A stretch of DNA of 64,000 bases from Phaeosaccion multiseriatum (taxonomy: Eukaryota > Ochrophyta, other classes), in the NCBI GenBank assembly GCA_965112735.1, contig OZ218954.1, positions 2,604,001 to 2,668,000 of the forward strand, in the 5' to 3' direction. How positions within the stretch are numbered: the first letter of the stretch is position 1; each line of letters opens with the position of its first letter. Below the pieces are notes generated by a model. It was given only the letters and a program-made list of their open reading frames with translations. It was not told where the DNA came from and did not search any database. The position numbers and the translations under genes were made by a program. Below, one piece after another: positions 19,105-30,610 of this stretch.

Positions 19105-20967
19105 TTACCCCTTTTTCCGCTGCCGGCGTCTGCCGCCCAGGTCATCGTTGTCAGCATAGCCGGCTTCGGGGTCGGAGTCATAGAGCTTGCTCTCGCCCGT
19201 CTCTCCTCCAAGCAGGTCGTCAATGGTTCCGACTGGCGTGGGATCAGTACGGTCCAGCTCCATTCTGTTGGCTCGTCTGCCCCCGCCTCTCTTGCCCTCC
19301 TCCTCCTCTCGCTCCTTCTCCTGTGCAAAGCCCCCATCGGCGCCTTTCTCGTGTCCTCCTTCTCCACTCGATGATGCCGCCTTGCTCCCCGAGTGATTAC
19401 TGTCCATGGCACCATTGGACCCAGCGCTCCTGCTGGTGCCAGAGTTGTGGGAGGCCTTTCCCCGGCACACGGTTTTGTGGTGTTTGAAACCGAACTGGGG
19501 CACGACCTCAAGACAAGTGTAGCAACGGCTCTGCGCCTGCAGGGAGTGGAGCTCGGGAGGAAGAGGGGGTTTGGGCAGCCTGCCTCGGATTGGCCTTGCC
19601 CCTCCCCCCCACCCCAGTGGGGGGGGGAAGTCGCCCATTCTGGGCCCCCCGTTGCCTCTGCTGTCCATCCTCGGAGGCATCCCCCGCATGTCCCCCCCCA
19701 TCATGTCATGCCTGCCTCCTCCAAAGTCTCCATAGCCTCCTCCTCCACCGTATCCACCTCGTCCACCAATCCTTTCCCTCCCGTGGCGGTCGTAGTCAGC
19801 TGCCGCAGCGGCGGCGGCAAAACCATCCTGCTCAAACCTGCCGCCCCGATCGGCAAGGTCCCTACGATCTCGGTCGCGTGAGCCTCCCATACGGCTATTT
19901 CTATCCAACGGCGGGGCTCTCAACCCTCGTGGTTGCTGCATTCTGTACCCGTCTCCGCCTCCCCCTCTGCTGTCCTGCGGGAAGGTCGCGGACTCCATCC
20001 ATCCCCTCTCTCCCCTGCCGTACTGGGATGAAGGCATCGAACCAGAGTCTCGCTGTCTGTGGCTGCCATCCTTGTGCCTGTCCGCGTCTCGTCGCTCCCT
20101 GCTTCCCGTATCTCTACTGTCACGCCTGCTGCTCCCATTCTCACTGCTTCCCCTACTGGGTTTAAGCCTCTTCCTCGACGACCTCTCTCCCGAATGGTCC
20201 CTGTCCTCGCTGCCCTCCCGCCGCTTTCGACTTCCGTGCGAGCGGGAAGTGTCCCGGGAATCCACTCTGCTAGGCTCTTCGCCGCCCCCACCATCTTCTT
20301 TCCCCTTCCCCGACACACCAAACAAGCCTCCACCATCGAAGTCGTCGCGCTTCAGGAGGAGCTTCACTGGGACATTGTGGGAGTTGGTCCATCCCCGAGA
20401 CTCGATGTCCAGCATAGCACACACCGCGTCTCGAGGGTGTGCGAAGCGAACATCAAGAACGTGATTCGCGAGGCACCACCCGACCACCTGGTAGTCCCCT
20501 ATTCGGTCGCAAGACTGACGAATCTTTTTCGTGAGACCCTGATTGTCCACGTCAAGCACCCGGACATAGGTCAGATTGCTCTCCAGAGCTTCCGCTGCCG
20601 AGATTGGCGGCAAGTTGGTGGGGCCAACGTCTTTGGGCTGGAAGCCCTGCCCTGATGAAGCGTCCCCTTTCTGACTGTGCTCGTCCTCCTCTTCTCGATG
20701 CAGCTGGGCCTGCCCCTCCTCCTGCCTCTCCTGCTGCTTCTTCCCACGCGACTGCGGCGGCGACTTGGGGCTTTGCTCTCGCGCAGCTTCCCGGTCTCTC
20801 CCGGCCTCCTCCTCCTCCACGGCCCCCGCCGCCGCCGCCTGCTCCCCCCCCTCCCCCCCCTCCACCTGCTGCTGGTGCACAGGCGCGGTATCACCCTCCT
20901 GCTCCTGCTGCCGCTGCGCCTGCATCTGGTCCTCCTCCGCCTCCTTCTGGTGCTTCGCGTTCTCCAT
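19105..20967 (-). CDS. RGG/RS-rich RNA-binding-like protein, function unknown
   Basis: Single-exon frame of 620 residues. It starts with a Gln/Glu-rich region (residues 1-110). A compact RRM-like stretch follows (about 130-205: LTYVRVLDVDNQGLTKKI, then VGWCLANHVLDVRFAHPRDAVCAML). Then come a long Arg/Ser/Asp-rich region with SRDTSRSHGSRKRR, a Gly/Arg-rich region (RIGGRGGYGGGGGYGDFGGG), and a small Cys/His cluster CYTCLEVVPQFGFKHHKTVC that could bind zinc. The C-terminus is acidic and basic by turns. This composition suits a nuclear mRNA-processing or RNP protein, but no specific family is recognised. Start ATG 20965-20967, 121 bp from the divergent OST48 start. Confidence 0.7.
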   Translation of the reverse strand: MENAKHQKEAEEDQMQAQRQQEQEGDTAPVHQQQVEGGEGGEQAAAAGAVEEEEAGRDREAAREQSPKSPPQSRGKKQQERQEEGQAQLHREEEDEHSQKGDASSGQGFQPKDVGPTNLPPISAAEALESNLTYVRVLDVDNQGLTKKIRQSCDRIGDYQVVGWCLANHVLDVRFAHPRDAVCAMLDIESRGWTNSHNVPVKLLLKRDDFDGGGLFGVSGKGKEDGGGGEEPSRVDSRDTSRSHGSRKRREGSEDRDHSGERSSRKRLKPSRGSSENGSSRRDSRDTGSRERRDADRHKDGSHRQRDSGSMPSSQYGRGERGWMESATFPQDSRGGGGDGYRMQQPRGLRAPPLDRNSRMGGSRDRDRRDLADRGGRFEQDGFAAAAAAADYDRHGRERIGGRGGYGGGGGYGDFGGGRHDMMGGDMRGMPPRMDSRGNGGPRMGDFPPPLGWGGGARPIRGRLPKPPLPPELHSLQAQSRCYTCLEVVPQFGFKHHKTVCRGKASHNSGTSRSAGSNGAMDSNHSGSKAASSSGEGGHEKGADGGFAQEKEREEEEGKRGGGRRANRMELDRTDPTPVGTIDDLLGGETGESKLYDSDPEAGYADNDDLGGRRRQRKKG

Positions 20968-21088
20968 GATCGCGAAGCTGGTGGGAGGGGAGAAGTGGGG
21001 GGTGAGATCATGGATGGAGGCATACGGGAAAAATCCTTACCTCCCTCTCCCCCCCCCCCTCTGTCTGCCGCTGTGTCTGCCCGTGCCA

Positions 21089-23275
21089 ATGACTCGAGCC
21101 CGAGCACTGTATGTCACAGTGTGCGCCCAACTCGTGTCCTTCATAGTCGGGCTGCGACCCACCTCTCCAGAGTTCCTAGCCCAACTGGATACCAATGCGG
21201 CGGCCACAACAGGATATCTGGGTGCCCAAGAGGGCGGGAAGCGCACGCTGGTGCTGCTCGACACGTACCTCACAAAAACAACACATAGCATGTACTTTGA
21301 CCAGCTTGAGCGGAGACACCATCAATTGACCTTTCGGCTCCCAGCATCAGAAGACGTGCCCATCAGCCGCTTCGGAGAGGACTTGTTCGACAACATTCTC
21401 ATCTTCGCGCCAATGCTTGGAGAGGGGTCGGGGGGGGCAGGCTCACTCAGCGCACACGACGTCATGGACTTTGTGCAGAACGGAGGTAACGCACTTGGCC
21501 TAGCACAGTTGTTCACGTTGCACCTCCAACCCGCGCGCGCGCTCCCTGTCTATCTCTCCTGGTGCAGGTAACGTCATTGTGGCGGCAGACGTCGAGACTG
21601 GCAAGACAGTCCGACACTTGGCAGCTCTGTCTGGGATAGACTTGGATCAGTCAGGGTCCTCTGTCATTGACCATTTGCATTTTGTGGAGGGCTACCAAGA
21701 GGCTGCCGCCCATACGGTGATAAAAGTGAGTGGAGCTTTGAGCTATTGAACAAGCACGAACCACCTCCCCTCACACACCCTCCCCCCCCCCGGCCTCCCT
21801 GCTGCTGCTGTGACACTATAATCACTGAAGGCAAATGCGGCTTGCCTCGCTTGCCCAAATATTATGGGGGCTGCAGCCCGCAGTGACAAGCCCATCCTCT
21901 TCCAAGGCCTAGGGCACGCTATCGATGACGACAACATCCTCACGGCCAAGGTACTTACTCACTAAATGTTTTGCTCTATATTCTCTTGATGGATTGCATT
22001 CTGAAGAACATGCTGCTTGTTTGCTTCACCTTCCTTCGCACCCTGCAGGTGCTGACTGGATTTGCTTCAACATACTCTGCCCCAGCATCCACCCCCATTG
22101 GCAAGTTTCCGGAAAACGCTGGGAAGGACACACTTCTGGTCACGGCCGTCCAAGCGAGAAACAATGCACGCATTCTTTTCTCCGGATCCCTCTCCATGTT
22201 TAGCAACCGGTGAGCCTCCACAAGCCTCGCCCGCCCCCCCCCCCCCGTCCCCCCATTTTCTCTCACAAGCCTTCCCCCTCTGTCTTTGCTGCCACAGCTT
22301 CTTTTCTTCAGACGAGACGGGCAACGCCGTGTTTTGCGAAGAGGTGAGGAGAGCATGTGAGCAGCAAGGGGAGAGAGTGTGTTCTCATCTTTCTGCAACA
22401 TCAACAGGTTACCAAGTGGGCTCTCGCCGAGCGAGGCATGCTCCGAGCCCACCACGTGTCTCACATTCGCGACGATGGCACTGCAGCAGAGCTCCTGCTT
22501 CGGCAAAAGAACCGTAGGGATCTTCCCTTCTCTCTGTTCCCAGAACCCGAGATTGCCAAGAACTCGCAGGTTTGTGGTCTTTCCCAAGAGGACCCCGCCC
22601 AGCGCACAAGCCCACCTGTCTACCCTGTTATCTCTGTATGTGCTCTTTATGGCGGGCAGGTGTACCGCGTCAAGGACAATGTGACCTATGCCGTTATCAT
22701 CGAGGAGTATGATCAAAGCAAGGGGGGTTGGCTTCCCTTTGCGGCCGACGACGTACAGATGGAGGTAAGACAAGTATGAAGCCTCCGGTGCCCTATCCCC
22801 CCGCTGCTCGCTCCTTTTGCTGGTATCTTGACCCGCTCCTCGCTCCTGCTGCTGCTACTCCCCTCCAGTTCGTCATGCTGGACCCTTACGAGAGAATCAC
22901 TCTCCGCAACGATCCTTCGACGGGCCTTTTCTCTACAACCTTCACTGCACCCGACGTATACGGGATATTCAAGTTCAGAGTCATGTACCGCAGGGTAGGA
23001 TACAGCTCGCTCCTCTTCTCCACACAAGTCTCCATTCGGCCATACAAGGTACGACCCAAGTTCCTCCCTCTGCAGCAAGTCTTGCTCCTCTTCGTGCCTG
23101 TGGTGCTCAACCTGTCTCTCCCCCCTCTCTCGCTCGTGTTCAGCACAACGAGTACGAGCGCTTCATCGAGTCAGCCTTTCCGTACTATGCCAGCACCTTC
23201 AGCATGATGGCTGGCTTCTTCTTGTTCACCCTGTGGTTCCTGTACACGGACGAGAAAAAGCAGAAAGAGAGTTAA
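21089..23275 (+). CDS. WBP1: Oligosaccharyltransferase 48-kDa subunit (OST48/DDOST/Wbp1)
   Basis: ER membrane subunit of the complex that N-glycosylates proteins. About nine exons. N-terminal signal [21 protein letters not shown]. Conserved blocks are [141 protein letters not shown] and [22 protein letters not shown]. The last exon ends [22 protein letters not shown] followed by a single C-terminal membrane segment. All blocks are in family order. Confidence 0.93.
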
Positions 23276-23375
23276 GGGTGCCAGGGGCCCGCTGTTCTAT
23301 GTGTATCATCATCGGCAGTATTGTAGAGGGAAAGCCATCGGACGAGAGAAAGATGGCGGCTCCCCGTTTACATAT

Positions 23376-23472
23376 TTCAACCCCTGATACACTATCGTCC
23401 ACATTCTTGATAGCGGATAGCGCGCCGGCTGGCGCCGGCAATAGCGGATAGGATAGTGTATCAGGGGTTGAA
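23376..23472. mobile_element. 97-bp MITE-like element with perfect terminal inverted repeats
   Basis: Begins TTCAACCCCTGATACAC and ends with the exact reverse complement over 21 bp. The interior carries GATAGCGGATAGC-type units around a GC core CCGGCTGGCGCCGGC. A second copy lies at 54560-54680. There is no coding capacity, and no clear target-site duplication is visible. The rest of the gap between OST48 and RPL26 (23276-23615) shows nothing else. Confidence 0.75.
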
Positions 23473-23614
23473 CAATAGAATCGATAATCGCCCCAAAATG
23501 GGCGAAACAAAGATTGATAAAAGTTCCCATTGACATAAAACATTTCCAGGGGGGTCTGGGCTTTTGTGGTGCCACAGGAAAAAGCCGCCCTTTCAGAGTA
23601 GGAGAAGGAGGAGA

Positions 23615-24537
23615 AGTGAGTGCATGTGGAGGAAGGGAGGGTGGATATGCGTCGACCGGCTAGACCCCCTTGTCTTTGAGCTTTCTCCCGATTACAGCAG
23701 CCGAAAGATGATGTGAAGAGCGAGAGCCAAAGCCCCCCCCCCCCTCACTTGCTCCTCAGTCCTGCTGTGGCTCGCTTTATGCCCCCCCCCCTCCCCTCCT
23801 CTTTTCTCAATCCTTGGCACCGCTTTGTCTCGCTCTGCTCTTGGCTCCTACAGTGAAGCAGAACCCGAATGTGGCGTCCTCCCGGCGCAAGAGCCGGAAG
23901 GCTCACTTCGGTGCGCACTCCACTCAGCGCAGGCTCTTGATGTCCGCTCCTCTCTCCAAGGAGTTGCAAGCCAAGTACAACGTAAGTATGGACTGATCCT
24001 GCAGCGGGTGGGGTGTGGTCGGCACTGTGTAACTCAGGTCGGGACGCGCGACGTGGACACTCCAAAAGAGAGAAGAGAGGTTATGTATCTATTATTCACG
24101 TTCTCCACTGTGCCTTCCTGCTGCTGCTATGCTCGGTCAGGTTCGGTCATTGCCTGTGAGGCAGGGTGATGAGGTCATGGTTGTGCGTGGGTTCTTCAAG
24201 ACTCGCGAGGGCAAAGTCAACGAGTGCTACAGGAAGAAGATGGTGCTTCACATCGAGAGACTGACGAGGGAAAAGGCCAATGGTAAGACGGCTCAAGTGG
24301 AGAAGCGCCACCGCTATGATATGTCGTCTCCCCAGAATGGCACAAACCCTCAACTCTTTACTCGTCGTGCTGTTGTCAGGTGCCACGGTGAACGTTGGTG
24401 TCCACCCCTCCAAGTGCGTGATTACCAAAATCAAGCTTGATAAGGACCGCAAGGAGCTCTTGGAGCGAAAGGACAGGAGCACGGGGGGCAGCAAAGCCAG
24501 CGGTGAACAGGACGTGAACATGGCGGGCGTGGACTAA
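23615..24537 (+). CDS. RPL26: 60S ribosomal protein L26 (uL24)
   Basis: About 142 residues in three main exons: [26 protein letters not shown] with [30 protein letters not shown] with [40 protein letters not shown]. All match eukaryotic L26 closely. Exon 2 begins TGAAGCAG right after a TACAG acceptor, so the ATG appears to be split: the A would end the leader exon at 23615 (before a GTGAGT donor) and the TG would start exon 2 at 23854. A KOW-type motif lies around [10 protein letters not shown]. The C-terminus is shorter and more acidic than in animals. Confidence 0.9.
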
Positions 24538-24697
24538 GTGTGTTCCTTGGTGCTTGGTTGCAGGTTGGACTAAGCGCAGTCGAAGCAAGAGCTCATTCTC
24601 CTCGGCGCTGGAGTAATATATGAATGGCGTGCTCCACTGTTGGCTTTCTCTTTGCTCTTTTGCAGCGAAGGGAGCTCCTACATGATTTCCACAATCC

Positions 24698-26456
24698 TTA
24701 GTTGTTTGGTTTCGACGAGACACTAACACCCGCGAGCAAGTCCGCCAGCTCTTCCACCTGCTCCTCTCGTTGCTCTCCTTCACCCCCCGCCCCGCTCGAC
24801 TCCTCTTGCCCCTCTGCGCCTGCTTCCTCGTCTTCGACGTCTTCGTCGTCGTCATCGTCTTCAAAGTCGGGGTCGTTGTCGTCCATATCGCCCAACACAC
24901 TTTGCATACCGTACGACTCCAACACCCTATTGATCATGGCGAGCCCTTCCTCACTCAACCCGTTTGCATTGAGCTCCAAGCATTCCAGCGACTCGAGACC
25001 CTTGACAGCCTTGACTACAGCGACGGCACCTCGAGTCCCAATCTCGTTTTGGGAGAGCTGAACTTTGCGCAGTTTTGTCAAACCCCGCACACATCGTGCC
25101 ACCTGTCCGGAGTTGGAAGCGAGAGGGCAATGGAGTTTAGCAAAGGGCCCCTGAGGGAAGCGCTGCGGGGTTCCATCTCTCTCACCTTCAGGGCCCCCGA
25201 CGTTTTGATTTCGTTCTCCTCCAGCCCGAGATATGTAAGCTTGCTCTTAGTCGCCACGCATCTACACACTGAATCGATGGCCTCCTTGGAAATGTCGTTC
25301 CCAGAGAGATCGAGCTCCGTCAAGCAATTCGATTGCACTTTCATCAGCGCCTCAGCCACTGCAATCACTCCGTCCTGGCCAAGTGTGGTGTGTGTGGAGA
25401 GAGGGAGGGAGGGAGTAGGCACAACACGTTCAGGTTACCCATCACCAGACAGAGGAGGTGGGCGTTTTCCGACCTGCCTCACCTCTAGGCCTCCGTCCCT
25501 CAAACTGAGCGAGACAAGCTGTTCCTGGCTCTCCAGTGCAGTCGCCAGCATCTCGCCCCCCTCTTCTCCAAAGGTGTTGTCCGCAAGGTCCAGCTTCGTC
25601 AGCCTCCCGCACTGCACGGCCGGGCAGCGTGTCAAGGCCTCCGCCACAGCCAACGACCCTGGAGTACCCGCTCTAGTTCCACTGAAGCGCAGATCGGTGA
25701 GGTCGCAGCTATGTGCCAGAACATCTGCGACTGCTCGAGCCCCCCCGTCGCCGCTCATATTGTTGTAAAAGTGAAGGCGCCTCAACGAGTCCACTGACGC
25801 AACAATGTCTCGCACGGCCTCCATCGCAGACGCTGATAGCCCGTCGTTGCAAAAGGCCAAAGACAGAAGCCCACTTTGATTCTCCAACGCTCCGCGACAA
25901 GCATTTACACCCTTCTCTCCCATGGCGTTGTCCGACAAGTCAATGTGCTGCAAGGCCCGGCCTGCCACGGACTGACAAATCGTCTCCAAGACTTGAAGCG
26001 CAATGTCTTCGTGCCGACCGGCAATCATGTCACTAAAGTCCACCTCAACAAGAGAGGAGCACTCCTGCGCTCAAACCGACGAAAGATAGGCAGCAAAAGC
26101 TACCCAGTGTGAGAGAAAGAGAGAGAGAGATTTAGACATCCGAACTCGGTTACCTTCAAAGCGGCGGCCACTACTTCCGCAGCTTCCACATCGTAGCTCT
26201 TGTTCGACAGCCGGACCTTCGTCAGAGTGCTGAGCTCCCTCCCCTCCAACGCCTTTTCCAGCAGGCTTCGGGCCCCGTCCGCCCCCACCAGCTCCCGCTT
26301 GCCGTCATCCAGGTCCAGCAGGAAGGGGTCGCCCTAAGCCACGAGTTTCAGCAATGCAGAGGGAGAGCACGCAGCTCGAGTCAGCACATGTTAAGGGGAT
26401 GCACGCACTCATATCTCCACACGCCTCACCGCTTCAAAGCCAGAGAAGGACGCCAT
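24698..26456 (-). CDS. RANGAP1: Ran GTPase-activating protein
   Basis: Leucine-rich-repeat activator of Ran GTP hydrolysis on the cytoplasmic side of the nuclear pore. The short first exon encodes MASFSGFEA. Later exons give TKVRLSNKSYDVEAAEVVAAALK, VDFSDMIAGRHEDIALQVLETI, HIDLSDNAMGEKGVNACRGAL, LHFYNNMSGDGGARAVADVL, LDLADNTFGEEGGEMLATAL, ELDLSGNDISKEAID and YLGLEENEIKTSGAL. A C-terminal acidic tail follows (DDNDPDFEDDDDDEDVEDEE). The repeat spacing and acidic tail match plant RanGAP; no N-terminal WPP domain is present. Start ATG 26454-26456, 92 bp from the divergent TLC gene. Confidence 0.9.
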
Positions 26457-26548
26457 CTCTTTAAGGGAATCTTAATAAATCTTTGCTCCCCTCTGTTGCC
26501 ATCCTTGCTCGAAAAATGCAAACGTAACCGCATCTACACGCAAAGAGG

Positions 26549-27439
26549 ATGTTCGAGGATGTCGTGAAGGGTGTGCTGGCCGATGACTGGGCCTTTCTAA
26601 AATGCACAGCCTTGTGGAGTGCTTTGTGGCTCGTCATCATAGCTCTTCCCCCAGGGATGATGGACAAGGTGCGAGAGGTGCTTGAGGAAGAAGCGAGTGA
26701 GAGGAACCTGACATTTGTGTTTTGCCTCCCCCCCCTTTCTCCAGACGTCTGTAATGAGGCTGAGTGGCGTGCACGGCCTCACCTGCTCAGTCTACTCTGT
26801 GTGCACGCTCGTCTATGAGTGGGACCCCGGGCCGTGCGCAGCGGCAACAATTAGTTTTTTTCTGGTCGACATGTTGGTTATGCTGAAGAGGGACAGCGCG
26901 GAGCCGGTGAAGAAGAGAGAATCTTCTTTGCGGAAAGTCGAATACGCGCATCACATCATCGGCATATTCTTCGGCGTTTATATCACGTACAACCAGCACA
27001 ATTTGTGTACGGGGGAGATGGGTGGAAACCTCTACACCTACGCCCAGACCAATGAGCTCAGCACGCCGCTTTTCGCTCTGTATCGGCTGACCAACAATCC
27101 TCTTGTGGGAGGTGGCTTCGCTTTGGCGTTTTTCCTTTGTCGCATCGTGTTCAACTTTTCAGTGTTTGTGCCCTACGCGTGGCGGTCGTGCAATCGCTTG
27201 CCCTTCTTCTTGATCATCCCTCTCTACCAGGGTATGCAGGTGAGAGAGAGAGAGTGTGTGTGTGAGAGAGAGAGAAAAGTCTTATACGTCATATTGTGGA
27301 AATCGTCCCCCGTTCTTCCTTGCTTACACTCCTCCCACCGCACCCCCTCCCCCCCAATAAAAAGTGTTTCTGGATGTGGTTGATTGTTGCGAGAGCGCTC
27401 AAAGCCAGGAAGACCAAGTCGGTCGAAAAGATTGCTTGA
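26549..27439 (+). CDS. TLC-domain (TRAM/LAG1/CLN8-like) membrane protein
   Basis: Three exons. Exon 1 encodes MFEDVVKGVLADDWAFLKCTALWSALWLVIIALP. Exon 2 contains SGVHGLTCSVYSVCTLV, ISFFLVDMLVML, VEYAHHIIGIFFGVYI, ELSTPLFALYRLT, ALAFFLCRIVFNFSVFVPYAW and LPFFLIIPLYQGMQ. Exon 3 encodes CFWMWLIVARALKARK before the stop at 27437-27439. The HH pair in EYAHHIIG and the ELSTP block are hallmarks of TLC domains (TLCD/TMEM56-like). These proteins act in lipid metabolism or sensing; whether this one is a ceramide synthase is unlikely given the short length. Substrate unknown. Confidence 0.8.
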
Positions 27440-27558
27440 GCGGCGGCTCTTCAACATGTTCGCTCTTGGGCGGGCCATACATCCTTCTAGCCCAACATCC
27501 CCCCCCACCCCTGGGCGCAGAGTTCAACCGACGGGAGCCGCCAAGTAGGTTATTGGCG

Positions 27559-29924
27559 TCATCGCCAAGGCTTCACTCCCAGCTGCACCCGTGTTGCATC
27601 CATGATTTCCATCACCGCAATGGACTCTTCTGGAGTAAATTGCGGACAATATGTCAGACCTGCCCGGATGCAGCGGTGGACGGCCTGCGCTTCGTACTGG
27701 AAGCCAGTGCTATTCGGGTAGTTGAATTCTCCCGTGTCCTGGAGGAGAGGGGGGGGGCGACAGAGAGATTCGCCAGGGAACAGCAACAGCGAAAGGGAGG
27801 GTCAGCGGGAGCGAGAGGGGCCGGGGGCAGCTCTGAAACCTCTCACCATGACGGCTTGGGGAAGAGGGGGGAGAGGGGCCTCAAAGGCTTGCGCTGAGAC
27901 GTTCGCTCTCCCGGGCAGCTTGGTGTGCACTTCCATGGAGGTGGGACAGTGCCCAGGGCCCAGAATCTTAATCCTGCCCTTGGTCCCGATGTACAGAGTC
28001 TCCTCGGGCGTCTCTCCCATCAAGTTGTAGGTGATGTGCCCAATGCCCGTGCTTCCGTACAGGGTGCTGATGCTGGCGGCCATGTCTACGCCTGCGAGAT
28101 GGAGATGGAACAAAAATGGTGTGTTTGTTTCCCGTGTCAGGAGTGAGGGATGCCCCCTTGGCTACATTAAGGCAATAAATAGCCCTCACCTGTTGTGTCG
28201 TCCTTTATTCCCACGGCTGTAGTCTGAGACGGTTGGACTCCCTTAAAGCCGAGCTGGGCGGCAGCAATAGGGTAAGGTGCTACATAGAGCAAACCGCCTC
28301 CTCCAAGCTTGTGGGAATACATCTGCGCGCATGGGTGTGGGGAAGGGGTGAACCTGACGAAGAATATTGCACACCCTCGGCCCACCCTTCCCTTACCTGG
28401 TGGTCTGGGTACTCCGCAACATCTGTGGCGTTGAAGCCAAAGTCAGAGTGCACAGCAACCACGTCCCCAATTTGGCCACTGCGAATGGTAATGATTAGGT
28501 CGCTGTATAGTATTCTAGAGAAGTCGCGCTCGGCCAACCAACCGTTTGTCTCCTCACCTTTCCATCAACTCCCGCGCCTTCTCCACTGTGGGAAAGAAGC
28601 GCGTCCACATGCCCTCCATAATGAAAACACCCTGGTGGTAGGCAGGTCATGAGGTGCGGCACAATGTCAGCAACACTTTCGTTCCTGTTCGAGGTATGTC
28701 TGACTTCATGAACACACACACCACACGCAGAAAATATACAGTGCTCATTCATTTCCAACACAGATCTCAGTTAGGGTGCGACTTCGTCAGCGGCGACACT
28801 AAGACTGTTTCCATGGCACCTGCAGAGGCAGGCACCATCTTAGGGACCTGTGCCCCCCACCAACTTGGGGTAGAGCGTCGATGGTCGGGTAAGGGTTAGG
28901 TTTCAGGTTAGGGACAGCCCCTCTTTGGCCGCTCAATTTTCCAAGTAGGCCTAGGCCCAGCGGCCTTCTAGGCGGCCTAGCTCTAGCCCTAGCCCTAGGC
29001 TGACCTGCGGCCCTACCTAGGCCGGCCAATTCTACAGAAGAGCCCTTGGCCGCTAGGCGTGCATGGACCCAAATAACATGTCCACCCCACACACACAAAC
29101 ACACACACACACACGGACCTTGGCTTTGGCAGCGCTCACAAGCTCCCTCGTGTCTTCGACAGAACAAGTCATGGGCTTCTCCACCAACACGTGCTTTCCC
29201 GCATTGATGGCTGCAAGCGCCGAGTCCTGAACAAGCGGGGCAGACAGATGAACGATCCAAGCGAGAAATGAGAGAGGGGGGAGGGAGAGGGAGAGAGAGG
29301 GAGAGACAGAGGGAGGGACGTTTGTTCAGTGGCGAGGTGGGGGGAAGTCGACAGCTATTAAGAGTGGAGTTGAGAAGGGGCTCTGGTTTACACGCTAACA
29401 AGAAAGGAGAGAGAAAGCCCCACCCAACAGCCCGTGTGTGGTGTATGTGTTCTACCTTGTGATAGGGATGGAGCATGGCCACGTAGCAGATCTCCACTTC
29501 AGGGTCGTCCGCCACTTCCTTGTAGCTGCCGTAGCGTCCTCGGATACCTGGAGCAGACGGGAACGCCCCTCACTTTAGCGAGCATGAAAACAGAATCGGT
29601 GGCAAACCCAAAACCGAGTCAAGGCCTTGAACACACCCCTTCTACAACTTAAGTCGGTGGGGCGCACAAGGTCCTACGGGTGTAGGAGTGTATAGGCCCT
29701 AAGATAGTATCAACGACAACAACTAGTGTCTTTACTGGTCTTGCTTGTTGTAATTTGGGTGTGACTCGGTGCTTACCATGCTTATCAGCAAACTCGTTGG
29801 ATCTATTGATGTCTCTGCAGCCAACAGCGCTGACTACCCCAGCCGAGGGCACAGACTTAAGCGCTTGAACGAAGTCATGGCAGACCCGACCTGCCCCCAT
29901 GATGCCCCAGCGCAAAGGCGGCAT
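27559..29924 (-). CDS. Gfo/Idh/MocA oxidoreductase, dihydrodiol dehydrogenase-like
   Basis: NAD(P)-dependent oxidoreductase. Exon 1 begins MPPLRWGIMGAGRVCHDF, a Rossmann motif (GxGxx). Next come SAVGCRDINRSNEFADKHG, DDPEVEICYVAMLHPYH, and NAGKHVLVEKPM, with the EKP motif characteristic of the family. IMEGMWTRFFPTVEKARELME and GQIGDVVAVHSDFGF follow. The C-terminal part has TLYGSTGIGHITYNL, IGTKGRIKILGPGHCPTSMEV and STGFQYEAQAVHRCIRAGL. The order and the MEGMWTRFFP block match trans-1,2-dihydrobenzene-1,2-diol dehydrogenase (DHDH). A large intron (about 28630-29117) contains CTAG-rich and TTAGG-like sequence. Confidence 0.85.
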
Positions 29925-30610
29925 CTCTGCATGTTGTGATCCCGTGGCGCCGATCTATGGACGAGGAGGAGGAGGAGGAGCGGGAGGAGGAGGAGGAGGA
30001 GCGGGAGGAGGAGGAGAAGTAAAAAGCGTGGATAGATGCACTCATTTGGTTCACTATCATTCGCACCCCCTCCATCCCTCGACCCCTCTCACGCGCATGT
30101 GACAAGCAGACACACACACACCCCACGCTTCTTCCTATGACTCCCCCTTTCTCTTCTCTTCTTTCTCGAGCTTTGTTGTACAATCTGCAGGAGCATGGAG
30201 ACGGAAAGGGACGCAAATGGGGAGCAGTCGCTACTCACCCTTAAATCCAAGGGTTCAGTGGGAGTGAGGGTCATGGGGAATGGAGGGAAAGTAAAGGGTA
30301 GACTTCTTCTTTTTCTGAAGGGGGGGCGGGAACTTGGAGTGGTGGTGCTTCATCATTTCGATTGCCATTTGATTTTTTTTTTTTTTCCCTTGTTGTTGTT
30401 GCTTGTTGCTTGCTGCGGTCTTTTGTTTCCAGCATGGCCGAGTGGATGATCTTCTCAACGCCATGCGAGTCTCAAATTCCCCTTCGTCCGTCGCTCTCGC
30501 GCTGAAGCACGTCCCGGGACGACTCTGCTGTGGGGAGGAGTGTGGATGCCAAGGTTCAACGAGCGTGGGGATAAGAGGGAGGAGTGTGGGGACAGAGGGA
30601 AGACAGCAGA
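29925..30610. other. Divergent intergenic region
   Basis: Between the dehydrogenase and GT25 starts. It contains an interrupted GGA tract at about 29958-30018, a T-run at about 30370-30386, and otherwise mixed sequence. No gene is supported; the short open frames here are low in complexity. Confidence 0.6.
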
